A stretch of DNA of 64,000 nucleotides from UBA2821 sp902763335 (GTDB taxonomy: Bacteria > Bacillota > Clostridia > Lachnospirales > Lachnospiraceae). Each line of letters opens with the position of its first letter. The first letter of the stretch is position 1. Location: NCBI GenBank assembly GCA_052066835.1, contig JBQHRJ010000001.1, one strand, 5' to 3'. The notes beneath the pieces were generated by a model. That model was not told where the DNA came from. It made no database searches and saw only the letters and a program-made list of their open reading frames with translations. Position numbers and translations under genes: made by a program. This document shows positions 26,975-36,511 of this stretch, one piece after another.

Positions 26975-28815
26975 TGAGTGAACACAGAAGACCGGGAAGA
27001 AGGCCGGGCGGTCCGGGTGCCATCGGCCATGTGGAAAAAGCAAAGGATTTTAAAGGCTCCATTGGAAAACTTGTTGCATATGTGGGAAAAAATAAAATCG
27101 GACTTATATGTGTAGTTATATTTGCAGCAGTATCCACGGTGTTCAGCGTGGCAGGTCCTAAGGTTTTAGGTAAGGCTACAACGGCACTTGCAGAAGGACT
27201 CACAAATAAAATATCAGGAATTGGCGGAATAGACTTTACTTATATTTCAAAAATTCTTTTATTTGTACTTGGCTTATATCTTTTAAGCTCAGCGTTTAAC
27301 TTTATTCAGGGATGGATAATGACCGGAATCACCCAGAGATTATGTTACAGACTGAGAAAAGAGATTTCAGAGAAGATAAACCGTATGCCTATGAAATATT
27401 TTGAGAGCAGGACATATGGTGAAGTATTATCAAGAATAACAAATGATGTGGACACATTAGGAAACAGCCTTAACCAGAGTGTAACACAGATTATCACATC
27501 TGTTGCCACACTTATCGGTGTGCTTGTAATGATGTTAAGCATTTCACCGCTTATGACACTTATAGCACTCATAATACTTCCTATATCTGCAGGACTTATT
27601 TCATTTGTTGTTAAGAAGTCACAGAAATATTTTAAGACACAGCAGGAATATCTCGGACACATAAACGGTCAGGTAGAAGAAGTGTACGGCGGACATCTTG
27701 TAATAAAGTCTTTTAATAAAGAAAAGGAAACTATACAGAAATTTGATGACACAAATGCTGTTTTGTATGAATCAGCGTGGAAATCACAGTTCCTGTCAGG
27801 AATGATGCAGCCTATAATGATGTTTGTGGGAAACCTGGGATATGCGGCAGTTGCACTGTCAGGCGGAATATTAGCTGCAAACGGAGTGATAACCATCGGT
27901 GACATTCAGGCATTTATCCAGTACGTTAAGAACTTCACACAGCCTATACAGCAGGTGGCACAGGTAGCTAACCAGGTACAGCTTATGGCTGCTGCAGCAG
28001 AGCGTGTATTTGAATTTTTGGATGAGGAAGAGGAAGAACAGACAGCAGCCAATCCGGTACATCTTGAAAAGATAGACGGATACGTTGATTTTAAAAATGT
28101 TCATTTCGGATACCGTGAGGATCAGATTATCATAAATGATTTTAATGCGAGTGTTAAACCGGGACAGAAGATAGCCATAGTAGGTCCTACAGGAGCAGGA
28201 AAGACTACAATGGTAAAACTTCTTATGAGATTTTACGATGTAAATAGCGGGGAGATATTACTTGACGGACATAATATAAAGGATTTTAACAGACGTGAGT
28301 TAAGGGATGCTTTTGGAATGGTTCTTCAGGACACATGGCTATTTAAAGGAACAATTATGGAAAACATAAGATACGGTAAGCTTGATGCAACGGATGAAGA
28401 AGTGATTGCAGCAGCTAAGGCAGCCCATGCACATCATTTTATACAGACACTTCCGGGCGGATATAATATGGAGCTTAATGAGGATGCAAGTAATGTTTCA
28501 CAGGGACAGAAACAGCTTCTTACCATTGCAAGGGCGATACTTGCAGACAACAGGGTGCTGATACTTGATGAAGCTACATCTTCTGTTGATACCAGAACGG
28601 AAGAGAGAATACAAAAAGCCATGGATAATCTTATGAAGGGAAGAACAAGTTTCATAATTGCCCACAGACTTTCGACAATAAGAAATGCGGATTTGATTCT
28701 TGTAATGAAGGACGGAGATATTATAGAGCAGGGTACGCACAATGAACTGCTTGAAATGAACGGATTCTATGCAGACCTTTACAATTCGCAGTTTGAATCG
28801 ATGGAAGCCGTATAA
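26974..28815 (+). CDS. ABC exporter half-transporter, catalytic subunit
   Basis: 613 residues. It begins with a short basic Gly/Pro/Arg-rich tail (RRPGRRPGGPG), then six membrane helices and an ATPase domain. Walker A GPTGAGKTT, Walker B VLILDEATSSVD with the catalytic Glu, and H-loop IAHRLS are consensus, while its signature is the variant VSQGQKQ. The preceding gene shows the reciprocal pattern, so the pair makes one consensus and one degenerate ATP site. Overlap with the upstream gene indicates coupled synthesis of the heterodimer. Confidence 0.94.
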   Translation: MSEHRRPGRRPGGPGAIGHVEKAKDFKGSIGKLVAYVGKNKIGLICVVIFAAVSTVFSVAGPKVLGKATTALAEGLTNKISGIGGIDFTYISKILLFVLGLYLLSSAFNFIQGWIMTGITQRLCYRLRKEISEKINRMPMKYFESRTYGEVLSRITNDVDTLGNSLNQSVTQIITSVATLIGVLVMMLSISPLMTLIALIILPISAGLISFVVKKSQKYFKTQQEYLGHINGQVEEVYGGHLVIKSFNKEKETIQKFDDTNAVLYESAWKSQFLSGMMQPIMMFVGNLGYAAVALSGGILAANGVITIGDIQAFIQYVKNFTQPIQQVAQVANQVQLMAAAAERVFEFLDEEEEEQTAANPVHLEKIDGYVDFKNVHFGYREDQIIINDFNASVKPGQKIAIVGPTGAGKTTMVKLLMRFYDVNSGEILLDGHNIKDFNRRELRDAFGMVLQDTWLFKGTIMENIRYGKLDATDEEVIAAAKAAHAHHFIQTLPGGYNMELNEDASNVSQGQKQLLTIARAILADNRVLILDEATSSVDTRTEERIQKAMDNLMKGRTSFIIAHRLSTIRNADLILVMKDGDIIEQGTHNELLEMNGFYADLYNSQFESMEAV

Positions 28816-28850
28816 AGGTACATTATGAGGAAAATTGCGAAAAGTAAAGC

Positions 28851-28878
28851 TTGAAAAAATTAATATCTCCATTATAAT
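28851..28878 (+). promoter_or_regulatory. Sigma-A type promoter of folC
   Basis: TTGAAA (28851-28856), 16-nt spacer and a perfect TATAAT (28873-28878), 43 nt before the folC start. Confidence 0.55.
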
Positions 28879-28921
28879 TGATAAAGACACATAAATTATC
28901 CGGCACAGTGAGGTAGACATT

Positions 28922-30199
28922 ATGACATATGAAGAGGTGGAAGAGTATATAAACTCTATTCCAAAGTTCGTAAAGAAAAATAAACCTGAACATACAAAAG
29001 CATTTTTAAGTAAAATTGGAAATCCGCAGAATGGCATGAAAATAATCCATGTGGCGGGAACCAATGGAAAAGGCTCTGTGTGTGCATTTGTTTCAAACAT
29101 TTTAAATGAGAGCGGCAAAAAGACTGGTTTGTTTGTGTCACCTCATCTTGTGGAGATGACGGAGAGAATATCAATATGCAATAAAAACGTTACAAAGGAA
29201 GAATTTGTTGAAGGATTTATAAATGTTAAGGCTGTCGCAGATGAAATGAAAAATTCAGGATATGACAGTCCGAGTTATTTTGAATTTCTGTTTCTGATGG
29301 CAATGGATATATTCGGGCGCAATAACGTTGAATATGCAGTTCTTGAAACGGGACTCGGTGGAAGACTTGATGCAACAAACATTATTGAAAGTCCTGAGGT
29401 ATCCGTGATTACATCCATAGGTTATGACCATATGGAAATACTCGGAGATACCATAGAGAAGATATCCGCTGAGAAGGCAGGAATAATAAAGAAAAATATA
29501 CCTGTGGTTTATCAGGCAAATGACGATACAGTAAGACATGTAATAGAGAAAAAAGCTGCAGACATGGATGCTGTTACACATCCGGTGGCATATAAAGATT
29601 ACAAAATTATAAAAAAATCGGACAATTATATTGATTTTTGCCCGGTTTGTGGTTATTATGTAAATATTGTTTTCAGAATTCCGTTCATTGCGGAGTATCA
29701 GGTTGAGAATGCGATGCTTGCAATAACTGCCGTATCTCTGTTAAAGGATATACGCAGGGATTCAGATGCCGTTAAAAATGGTCTGTCAGGTGTCAGATGG
29801 CAGGGAAGGATGGAACAGGTGATGCCCGGAGTGTATTTTGACGGTGCGCACAACGGACCGGGCATAGACTGTTTTGTAAAAACAGTCAGTGACTTTGAAT
29901 GCAGTGGAAGAAAATTGATATTATTTTCGGCGGTCAAAGAAAAAGATTATGATTACATGGCAAATAAAATTTGCAATTATATAAAACCGGATAAAGTATA
30001 TATAACAAGCATAGATGGGACAAGAAGTGTTTCGGCAGATACTTTGGCGGCAAAATTTTTCGATACAGATATATATATTTCAGATGATATAGAGACAGTT
30101 TATAAAACAGCCATTAAAGAAAAAGAAACTGATGACGTGCTGTTTTGTGTCGGTTCACTTTATCTTATTGGAGAGCTGAAGAAACTGTTAAAGTGTTAA
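28922..30199 (+). CDS. folC: Folylpolyglutamate synthase / dihydrofolate synthase FolC
   Basis: 425 residues, family length. The ATP loop GTNGKGSV (about residues 43-50), the Mur-ligase motif SPHLVEMTERI, the metal and substrate segment ETGLGGRLDATN, and SIGYDHMEILG are all typical. It adds glutamate to folates (and may join glutamate to dihydropteroate) in the cytosol. A short conserved-looking acidic ORF follows 27 nt downstream. Confidence 0.95.
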   Translation: MTYEEVEEYINSIPKFVKKNKPEHTKAFLSKIGNPQNGMKIIHVAGTNGKGSVCAFVSNILNESGKKTGLFVSPHLVEMTERISICNKNVTKEEFVEGFINVKAVADEMKNSGYDSPSYFEFLFLMAMDIFGRNNVEYAVLETGLGGRLDATNIIESPEVSVITSIGYDHMEILGDTIEKISAEKAGIIKKNIPVVYQANDDTVRHVIEKKAADMDAVTHPVAYKDYKIIKKSDNYIDFCPVCGYYVNIVFRIPFIAEYQVENAMLAITAVSLLKDIRRDSDAVKNGLSGVRWQGRMEQVMPGVYFDGAHNGPGIDCFVKTVSDFECSGRKLILFSAVKEKDYDYMANKICNYIKPDKVYITSIDGTRSVSADTLAAKFFDTDIYISDDIETVYKTAIKEKETDDVLFCVGSLYLIGELKKLLKC

Positions 30200-30226
30200 G
30201 GCACAGGTTTTGAATGGAGGATTTAG

Positions 30227-30373
30227 ATGTTAAATTTTGATGAAGAGATAAAGAAATTTCAGCCGAGTCTTGAGGTTGATGATACAGAGGATGCCATATA
30301 TAATACTAATTCTACAACAGATGTTACAGATATAGTATTGGAATTGTTAAAGGAAATGAAAGAGAATCAGTAA
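30227..30373 (+). CDS. Small acidic hypothetical protein
   Basis: 48 residues from ATG 30227, with GGAGG 6 nt upstream. It starts MLNFDEEIKKFQPSLEVDD and ends in a helical ELLKEMKENQ; strongly acidic, no membrane span, no recognised domain. The good ribosome site, codon usage and position between folC and the TPR gene support a real gene. I do not know its function. Confidence 0.7.
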   Translation: MLNFDEEIKKFQPSLEVDDTEDAIYNTNSTTDVTDIVLELLKEMKENQ

Positions 30374-30414
30374 GAATATAGAGACAGCGAAAACGCTTCG
30401 GAATGGAGATTAGC

Positions 30415-31950
30415 ATGAAATGTTACAGATGTGGAAGCACTCTTTCAGATAACGATTTCTGCAAAAGCTGTGGAGCAACTGTTGTAGTATACAGAAAGGT
30501 AATGAGACTATCTAATAAATATTATAACATGGGGCTTTCTAAGGTAGAAGTTCGTGATTTGTCAGGTGCAGCAGATTTATTGAGAAGAAGTATAAAACTG
30601 AACAAAAGAAATGTAGATGCGAGAAATCTTCTCGGTCTTGTATATTTTGAAATGGGTGAGGCAGTACAGGCTTTCACAGAGTGGATTATAAGCAAAAATA
30701 TTCAGCCGGAAGATAATATAGCAAACAAATATATGAAGAGACTTCAGTCGAATCCGACAAAACTGGATACGATTAATCAGACTATAAAGAAGTTTAACAT
30801 AGCTTTAGGATATGCAAAGGAACATAATGATGATCTTGCCATAATCCAGCTGAAAAAAGTGCTGAACATGAATCCGAATCTGATTAAAGGTCATCAGCTT
30901 TTAGCTTTATTATACATGAAAAGAGGCGACTATGAACGGGCAAGAAAGCCGGTTATGAAGTCACTTAAGATAGACAATAATAATGTGCTTAGCAGGAAAT
31001 ATCTCGATGAGATAGATAATCATTCAGATAAGAAACAGCAGGCATCAAAAGACAATAAGCAGCAGTCAAAGACTGCACCTGCTGACGGAAGAAAGCGTTT
31101 TAAACCGGAGATAGATACCGGTGCAAATGAACCATTAAGCGGTTATGATGTCATTATTCCGAATAACGGATACAAAGAGTCGAATACAGGTACACTTACG
31201 ATTCTTAATATTATAATAGGTATAGTTATCGGTGTGGCGGCAACATATTTCCTGCTTACACCGGCGAGGGTAAATGTGTTGAACAGTTCACACAAAAGTG
31301 AAGTGCTTAATCTGAATTCACAGATAGCAGGTTTAAATTCACAGATAAATGATCTGAAATCACAGCTTGATTCGGCAAATACCGATAAAACAAACCTACA
31401 GGGACAGATAGACAGTGCCAATGGAGAAAAAGATGTTATGATATCTGATTATGAGAAGCTTGTATCAGCAGTCATAGCATATCAGGCAAAGAGTTATGTG
31501 GAATGTGCAGACCAGATAAGTTCAATATCGGCAATAAACACACCGGAATATGATACAAAATATTCAGAGAGCTTTAAAAATATCTGTAATTCCATGAAAG
31601 ATGACACATACAAACAGGCGGCACAGGCAGCTTATTCAGAGGCAAGATCACTTGCAGGATCAGCGAAATCAGTTGATTCATGGAACACGGTAGTATCAAA
31701 ACTTGAAAGATGCTTTGTGTATGATTATAAGGATATTGATTACAGTGATGCGATAGAGAGATTAAAAACTGCATATATGACAAGATATCAGTGTGCAAAG
31801 GATGAAAATGCAGAAAACCTTCAGTCTTATAAAGACCAGGCGGTGGCAGGAATGCAGAGCGTCGTGGACAAGCTTACAGCAGCAGAGGGCATAAGCGCAT
31901 CAGCATTAAAGAGTGCACAGGATAGCATAGGAGAACTTCAGGCTATGTAA
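30415..31950 (+). CDS. Zinc-ribbon, TPR and coiled-coil membrane protein
   Basis: 511 residues from ATG 30415, which has GGAG 7 nt upstream; the frame extends to 30403 without a better site. A zinc ribbon (CYRCG, CKSCG; residues 2-25) is followed by TPR units at about 30-215 (LLGLVYFEMGEAVQAFTEWI, LLALLYMKRGDYERARKPV), one transmembrane helix near residues 270-288, and an extracytoplasmic part with a coiled coil of repeated 'LNSQI/LKSQL' heptads and a helical end. It looks like a membrane scaffold common in Lachnospiraceae; the role is unknown. Confidence 0.82.
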   Translation: MKCYRCGSTLSDNDFCKSCGATVVVYRKVMRLSNKYYNMGLSKVEVRDLSGAADLLRRSIKLNKRNVDARNLLGLVYFEMGEAVQAFTEWIISKNIQPEDNIANKYMKRLQSNPTKLDTINQTIKKFNIALGYAKEHNDDLAIIQLKKVLNMNPNLIKGHQLLALLYMKRGDYERARKPVMKSLKIDNNNVLSRKYLDEIDNHSDKKQQASKDNKQQSKTAPADGRKRFKPEIDTGANEPLSGYDVIIPNNGYKESNTGTLTILNIIIGIVIGVAATYFLLTPARVNVLNSSHKSEVLNLNSQIAGLNSQINDLKSQLDSANTDKTNLQGQIDSANGEKDVMISDYEKLVSAVIAYQAKSYVECADQISSISAINTPEYDTKYSESFKNICNSMKDDTYKQAAQAAYSEARSLAGSAKSVDSWNTVVSKLERCFVYDYKDIDYSDAIERLKTAYMTRYQCAKDENAENLQSYKDQAVAGMQSVVDKLTAAEGISASALKSAQDSIGELQAM

Positions 31951-31961
31951 ACATACTAATG

Positions 31962-31996
31962 AAAAGGTAACATCTTAACGGGTGTTGCCTTTTTGG
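31962..31996 (+). terminator. Intrinsic terminator after the TPR gene
   Basis: AAAAGGTAACATC (31962-31974) pairs with GGTGTTGCCTTTT (31981-31993) with a 6-nt loop and two or three G-U pairs, ending in TTTTT. It isolates the spoIIA operon. Confidence 0.8.
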
Positions 31997-32024
31997 TTTT
32001 TATAATAAAAATAAGGAGATAGTT

Positions 32025-32363
32025 ATGCAGGTAAAAGTAAAGGGAAACACACTTATTATCATTGTAAATGGAGATTTAGACCATCACAATGCTGAAATAA
32101 TAAAAAATGTGGCAGATGTAAACATTATGGAAAACAAAATCAGAAACGTGATTTTTGATTTCAAAAACAGCAGTTTTATGGACAGCTCCGGAATAGGTGT
32201 TATGATGGGGAGATATAAACTTATTTCAAATGCGGGCGGACGTGCCTGTGCGGTCAATCTGAATCCGGCAGTTGAAAGGATATTTCAGATATCAGGATTA
32301 CACAAGGTAATAGAAAAGTATGATACCGTAGAGGATGCTTTGAAAGAATTTAATGCAGAATAG
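32025..32363 (+). CDS. spoIIAA: Anti-sigma-F factor antagonist SpoIIAA
   Basis: 112 residues, a STAS domain of the usual size. The phosphorylated serine is the second Ser of MDSSGIGV (Ser55). Unphosphorylated SpoIIAA releases sigma-F from SpoIIAB in the forespore. AAGGAG lies 7 nt before ATG 32025. First gene of spoIIAA-spoIIAB-sigF. Confidence 0.96.
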   Translation: MQVKVKGNTLIIIVNGDLDHHNAEIIKNVADVNIMENKIRNVIFDFKNSSFMDSSGIGVMMGRYKLISNAGGRACAVNLNPAVERIFQISGLHKVIEKYDTVEDALKEFNAE

Positions 32364-32385
32364 CAGTGCGGAATGGAGGATTAGT

Positions 32386-32817
32386 GTGAACAGTAAAAGG
32401 GAAAAGTTATATTTGGAAATTGAGAGTAAATCAGAAAATGAAAGTCTGGCGAGGGTTATCGTATCGGCATTTGCGGCAAGGCTTGATCCTACACTTGAAG
32501 AAGTATCAGATATAAAGACAGCAGTATCGGAGGCAGTCACAAATTCTGTAATACACGGATATGAAGGTAATGAGGGAATAATAAAAATAGAGTGCGAAAT
32601 AGAAAAAAATATATTATTCGTTAATATATCAGATGAAGGTGTGGGCATAGCAGACGTTAAACAGGCAATGCAGCCTTTATTTTCGACGAAAAAGGATGAA
32701 GAGCGCTCAGGCATGGGATTTTCGTTTATGGAAATATTTATGGATGAATTAAATGTTGAGTCAGAGAGTGGGAAAGGTACAAAAATAATGATGAAAAAAA
32801 TAATAGGAGGGAAATAA
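32386..32817 (+). CDS. spoIIAB: Anti-sigma-F factor and serine kinase SpoIIAB
   Basis: 143 residues from GTG 32386, chosen because GGAGG lies 6 nt upstream and the length fits; the frame extends back to 32353 inside spoIIAA. The GHKL ATPase motifs are present: EAVTNSVIHGY (N-box), ISDEGVGI (G1) and the RSGMGFSFMEIF lid region. It binds sigma-F and phosphorylates SpoIIAA. It lies between spoIIAA and sigF. Confidence 0.96.
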   Translation: MNSKREKLYLEIESKSENESLARVIVSAFAARLDPTLEEVSDIKTAVSEAVTNSVIHGYEGNEGIIKIECEIEKNILFVNISDEGVGIADVKQAMQPLFSTKKDEERSGMGFSFMEIFMDELNVESESGKGTKIMMKKIIGGK

Positions 32818-32831
32818 TATAGAATAAATTT

Positions 32832-33611
32832 ATGGATACAATTGAACAAATCATACAGGCACACAATGGTGATAAAGACATGCGTGACAGAATTGTTCAG
32901 GAAAACATAGGATTAGTCTGGAGTATAGTAAGAAGATTTCTAAACAGGGGATATGATGCAGATGACCTGTTTCAGATAGGATGTATCGGACTTATAAAGG
33001 CGATAGATAAATTTGATACGGAATATGATGTTAAATTTTCAACATATGCGGTTCCAATGATAAGTGGTGAGATAAAGAGATTTCTAAGAGATGACGGTAT
33101 AGTAAAGGTGAGCCGTACATTAAAGGAGAACGGCTGGAAGATAAAGCAGGCATCAGAACGGCTTTCGCATGAGCTGGGAAGAGATGCGACATTGCAGGAG
33201 ATAGCGGCGGCAACAGAGCTGTCAAAAGAAGAAATAGTCATGGCAATGGAGGCAAATATAGAGGTAGAATCCATATATAAATCCGTATATCAGAATGATG
33301 GAAATGAGATATATATGGTAGATCAGATAGTGTCGGGGGCAGAAGGCAGGAATATTGGCAGACCGGCAGGTGGGAGATTCTGTGAGGATACTGAAAAGGA
33401 AAAGCTTATAGACAATATAATGCTGGAACAGCTAATGGACGATCTGGATGAGAAAGAAAGGCGGCTTATTGAGCTGAGATATTTTAAAGAGAAGACTCAA
33501 AGTCAGGTGGCACAGGAGTTTGGAATAAGTCAGGTTCAGGTTAGCAGGATGGAAAAAAGGATTTTGACAGAAATGCGAAAAAATATGTACAAATCTTCAA
33601 AAAATTTGTAA
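32832..33611 (+). CDS. sigF: RNA polymerase sigma-F factor (SpoIIAC)
   Basis: 259 residues with sigma-70 regions 2 to 4: RDRIVQENIGLVWSIVRRF and DLFQIGCIGLIKAIDKFD (region 2), FSTYAVPMISGEIKRFLRDDG (2.4), and the region 4 helix-turn-helix KTQSQVAQEFGISQVQVSRME. It directs early forespore transcription. The order spoIIAA-spoIIAB-sigF is the standard one and confirms sigma-F over sigma-G. Confidence 0.96.
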   Translation: MDTIEQIIQAHNGDKDMRDRIVQENIGLVWSIVRRFLNRGYDADDLFQIGCIGLIKAIDKFDTEYDVKFSTYAVPMISGEIKRFLRDDGIVKVSRTLKENGWKIKQASERLSHELGRDATLQEIAAATELSKEEIVMAMEANIEVESIYKSVYQNDGNEIYMVDQIVSGAEGRNIGRPAGGRFCEDTEKEKLIDNIMLEQLMDDLDEKERRLIELRYFKEKTQSQVAQEFGISQVQVSRMEKRILTEMRKNMYKSSKNL

Positions 33612-33693
33612 AAAATTGCTAGTAGTTTTTGCTTTTTTCTAGTATAATAATAATTATAAGATTATTTAAAACTACAGAAAGCAGGTGAACTGT

Positions 33694-36237
33694 ATGAGTG
33701 AGGAAAAAAACACCGGTCAGGGGGATATATTAGACAGTGCTGTAGTGGAGGAGAGTAGCAGTACAACCAAAGAAGAAAAAAAGGAAAAATCCGGATTCCT
33801 TAGCAGAAAGAATAAGGAGAAAAAAGTTAAGCCGGTAAAACCGAAGAAAGATAAGAAGGTAAAACCGGTAAAAGAGAAAAAAATCAGACCTCCGAAAGAA
33901 AAAAAGGTCAGACAGGTAAAGGAAAAGAAAGCTAAAACAGGAAAAAAGAAATTAAGTTTTTCTAAGAAAAATAAAACGGGTGTAGCAGCTGGTAATAAAT
34001 CAGTAAAGAAAGGCAACACAAAAGCAAAAGTAAAGCAGCTTCTTATGAAAAATAAAAAGATTGCAGGAATCATTAAGAAACGTGAGGAAAATGAGGCTAA
34101 ACAGGCTAATGCACCTGCTATTACAAAACTTAAGAAATATCAGGGAATACGAATAAAGCTGATATGTGGTTTCCTTGTTCCGGCAGTGTTGTTTATAGTG
34201 GTCGGTGTAATGATTTACTCAAAGTCAAAACAGGGACTTACAGAGAATTCCGAGACACTTATTAATACAAACGTGGGAATGTTAAGAGAGTATTTTGAAC
34301 TTGGTTTTGAAAATATAGAATTGTCAGCGACAAGACTTTCCGTAAATGATAACGTAATATCATATTATACCAGTACTATTGATGACAAGTCAGATCTTCT
34401 TTCAAGAAGCCGTTCGGGTACAAAGGCGGCGATAAACAACGAGTCGACAGCTGATAAATATATTCTCAATGTTATGACATTTGCAAATACAAGACTCGGA
34501 TGTACGCAGACGGGACTCTTAAGTGAGAAGGATGACATGTATGAAGCATTTACCTCATCCGGAGACGCAGATGCACTTGATGGTGCAGACAGTGCATGGA
34601 TATCCAACCATGAATCCATAGACGGATTCCTTAAGAATGACAAGAGTGATTATGCAATGTCACATGTAAGGGTTTTAAGAGATTCAAGAAATCAGTCAGT
34701 AGGATATATAGCAATCGATGTAAAGACAGATTTTATAAAACAGATTCTGGACGATGCGGACATTGGAAGTAAGAGTATAAAAGGATTTGTAACCGGTGAT
34801 GGAAAAGAGGTAATAAGCGGAAGTGATGATTTTACATTTACATTACAGAAATTCTATAAAGATGCAAAAGAATCAGAGGATTCAGGTTATAAATATGTAG
34901 ATTATAAAGGAAGCTCGTATTTATTTGTTTATGACAAGATAGAACAGGGCAACAGCATGGTATGTGTACTTGTTCCAAAGAGTGAGATTATTGTTAAGGC
35001 AAATGAAATCGGTACATTTATCATAGTAACAGTTATTGTATGCTTTATCATAGCGGTAATACTCGGTTCTGTATTTGCGGCAGGTATTGCCAACGCTATC
35101 AAGAAAGTCAATGTTATTATGAAGAAGACTTCTGAGGGAGATCTTACAGGAAGTATACATATGAAACGTAAAGATGAATTTGGAATACTGGCAGGAAATA
35201 TTATGAATATGATTGTCAGTGTAAAAAATATTATCATAAAGGTTTCTCATGTAAGTGGTAATGTGCAGGATTCAGCCGGTAAGGTTAGTGAAAACTCAGA
35301 GGTATTGTATAAGGCAAGTCAGGATATAACAGCGGCAATCGGTGATATTGAAGCCGGTATAACACAGCAGTCAACTGATACGGAAAGCTGTCTTATGCAG
35401 ATGTCAGATCTTGCAGATAAGATTACAGAAGTTCATACAAGTACAGGAGAGATTGGTAAAATTGCAGGAAATGCGCAGAATACCATCGATGACGGTATGG
35501 TTATTATCAGTAATCTTGGAGAGAGAGTTAATGATACGACAGAGATTACAAAGGTGGTTATACAGGATATCGACCAGCTCAAAGAAGAGTCACAGTCTAT
35601 TAACAGTATAATCAAAACTATTAATGATATTTCAAAACAGACAAACCTTCTTGCACTTAATGCAAGTATAGAGGCTGCGAGAGCAGGTGAGGCAGGAAGA
35701 GGCTTTGCAGTGGTATCTGATGAGATAAGAAATCTTGCAGAGCAGTCAGGAAATGCAGGAAAACAGATTGGCGTTATTATAGAAAACATACAGAATCGTA
35801 TGAGTAAAACTATAGAGACGGCAGGAAAAGCAGAAGGCATAGTAACATACCAGCAGGAAGCACTTGAAAATACGGTTAATATATTTAAGGATATAAAGGA
35901 TCAGGTCGCAACACTTGCGGACAATCTTGAAACTATATCTACAAGTGTAAATGGTATAGAAAATGCTAAGAATGATACACTTGAGGCAATAGAGAGTATA
36001 TCTGCAACATCAAATGAGACAGAGGCAGCATCAGTAGAGCTTGGCAAAAATGCACAGAGACAGATGCAGGCAGTTGAAGAACTTAACGAAGCAGTTAAGA
36101 TTCTTATGACAAATTCTGATGATCTCAATGAGGCAGTCAGGGTATTTAAGATAGCTGAGGAGATTAAGGAAGAGATAAATAAAGAATTTGATACTGATAT
36201 ACAGAAAAAAATAGAAGATTTAACAGAAAATAACTAG
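33694..36237 (+). CDS. Methyl-accepting chemotaxis receptor with Lys-rich N-terminal tail
   Basis: 847 residues from ATG 33694 (AGGTG upstream; the frame begins at GTG 33685). Residues about 20-125 are a cytosolic tail of repeated basic units (KPVK, KEKK, RPPKEKK). TM1 is near residues 150-172, a dCache-like sensing domain follows, TM2 is near 440-465, then HAMP and the signalling domain with the hairpin tip ISKQTNLLALNASIEAARAGE. It senses a ligand and signals to CheA. The basic tail is unusual. It stands between sigF and spoVAA, where chemotaxis genes are not expected. Confidence 0.92.
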   Translation: MSEEKNTGQGDILDSAVVEESSSTTKEEKKEKSGFLSRKNKEKKVKPVKPKKDKKVKPVKEKKIRPPKEKKVRQVKEKKAKTGKKKLSFSKKNKTGVAAGNKSVKKGNTKAKVKQLLMKNKKIAGIIKKREENEAKQANAPAITKLKKYQGIRIKLICGFLVPAVLFIVVGVMIYSKSKQGLTENSETLINTNVGMLREYFELGFENIELSATRLSVNDNVISYYTSTIDDKSDLLSRSRSGTKAAINNESTADKYILNVMTFANTRLGCTQTGLLSEKDDMYEAFTSSGDADALDGADSAWISNHESIDGFLKNDKSDYAMSHVRVLRDSRNQSVGYIAIDVKTDFIKQILDDADIGSKSIKGFVTGDGKEVISGSDDFTFTLQKFYKDAKESEDSGYKYVDYKGSSYLFVYDKIEQGNSMVCVLVPKSEIIVKANEIGTFIIVTVIVCFIIAVILGSVFAAGIANAIKKVNVIMKKTSEGDLTGSIHMKRKDEFGILAGNIMNMIVSVKNIIIKVSHVSGNVQDSAGKVSENSEVLYKASQDITAAIGDIEAGITQQSTDTESCLMQMSDLADKITEVHTSTGEIGKIAGNAQNTIDDGMVIISNLGERVNDTTEITKVVIQDIDQLKEESQSINSIIKTINDISKQTNLLALNASIEAARAGEAGRGFAVVSDEIRNLAEQSGNAGKQIGVIIENIQNRMSKTIETAGKAEGIVTYQQEALENTVNIFKDIKDQVATLADNLETISTSVNGIENAKNDTLEAIESISATSNETEAASVELGKNAQRQMQAVEELNEAVKILMTNSDDLNEAVRVFKIAEEIKEEINKEFDTDIQKKIEDLTENN

Positions 36238-36245
36238 ATGAGACG

Positions 36246-36282
36246 GGCGGTCATGATAAAAAAGTCATGGCTGCCTTTTTTT
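36246..36282 (+). terminator. Intrinsic terminator after the chemotaxis receptor
   Basis: GGCGGTCATGA (36246-36256) pairs with TCATGGCTGCC (36265-36275), followed by seven T residues. Confidence 0.85.
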
Positions 36283-36295
36283 GCTTTTCATAGTT

Positions 36296-36324
36296 GAATA
36301 ATATAAATGTGTATGCACATACTT
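36296..36324 (+). promoter_or_regulatory. Candidate forespore (sigma-F/sigma-G) promoter of spoVA
   Basis: GAATA (36296-36300), 17-nt spacer, CATACTT (36318-36324), close to the sigma-G pattern GHATR-N18-CATWHTA. It lies between the receptor terminator and the first small gene of the spoVA group. One base in the -10 and the spacer deviate. Confidence 0.35.
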
Positions 36325-36373
36325 AGGATAGAAACGATGAATGGAGATGAATTTATATGAAATGGGGGCAAAT

Positions 36374-36511
36374 ATGAAAAAATTTATTTTAATTATTATT
36401 GTTATGGCAATAATTGTTGTACTTGGAATCGTATATTACAACGAAAATATAAAAACCAATACTATAACCGATGGTACGTTTGTGTGGAAAGGAATAACAA
36501 GATGTGGATAA
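36374..36511 (+). CDS. Small membrane protein preceding spoVAA
   Basis: 45 residues from ATG 36374, with GGGGG as ribosome site. One transmembrane helix (residues 4-21, FILIIIVMAIIVVLGIV) and a short polar end. Its stop overlaps the GTG start of spoVAA by 8 nt, so it is probably the first gene of the spoVA operon. I do not recognise it; the tight overlap argues for a real gene. Confidence 0.55.
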   Translation: MKKFILIIIVMAIIVVLGIVYYNENIKTNTITDGTFVWKGITRCG

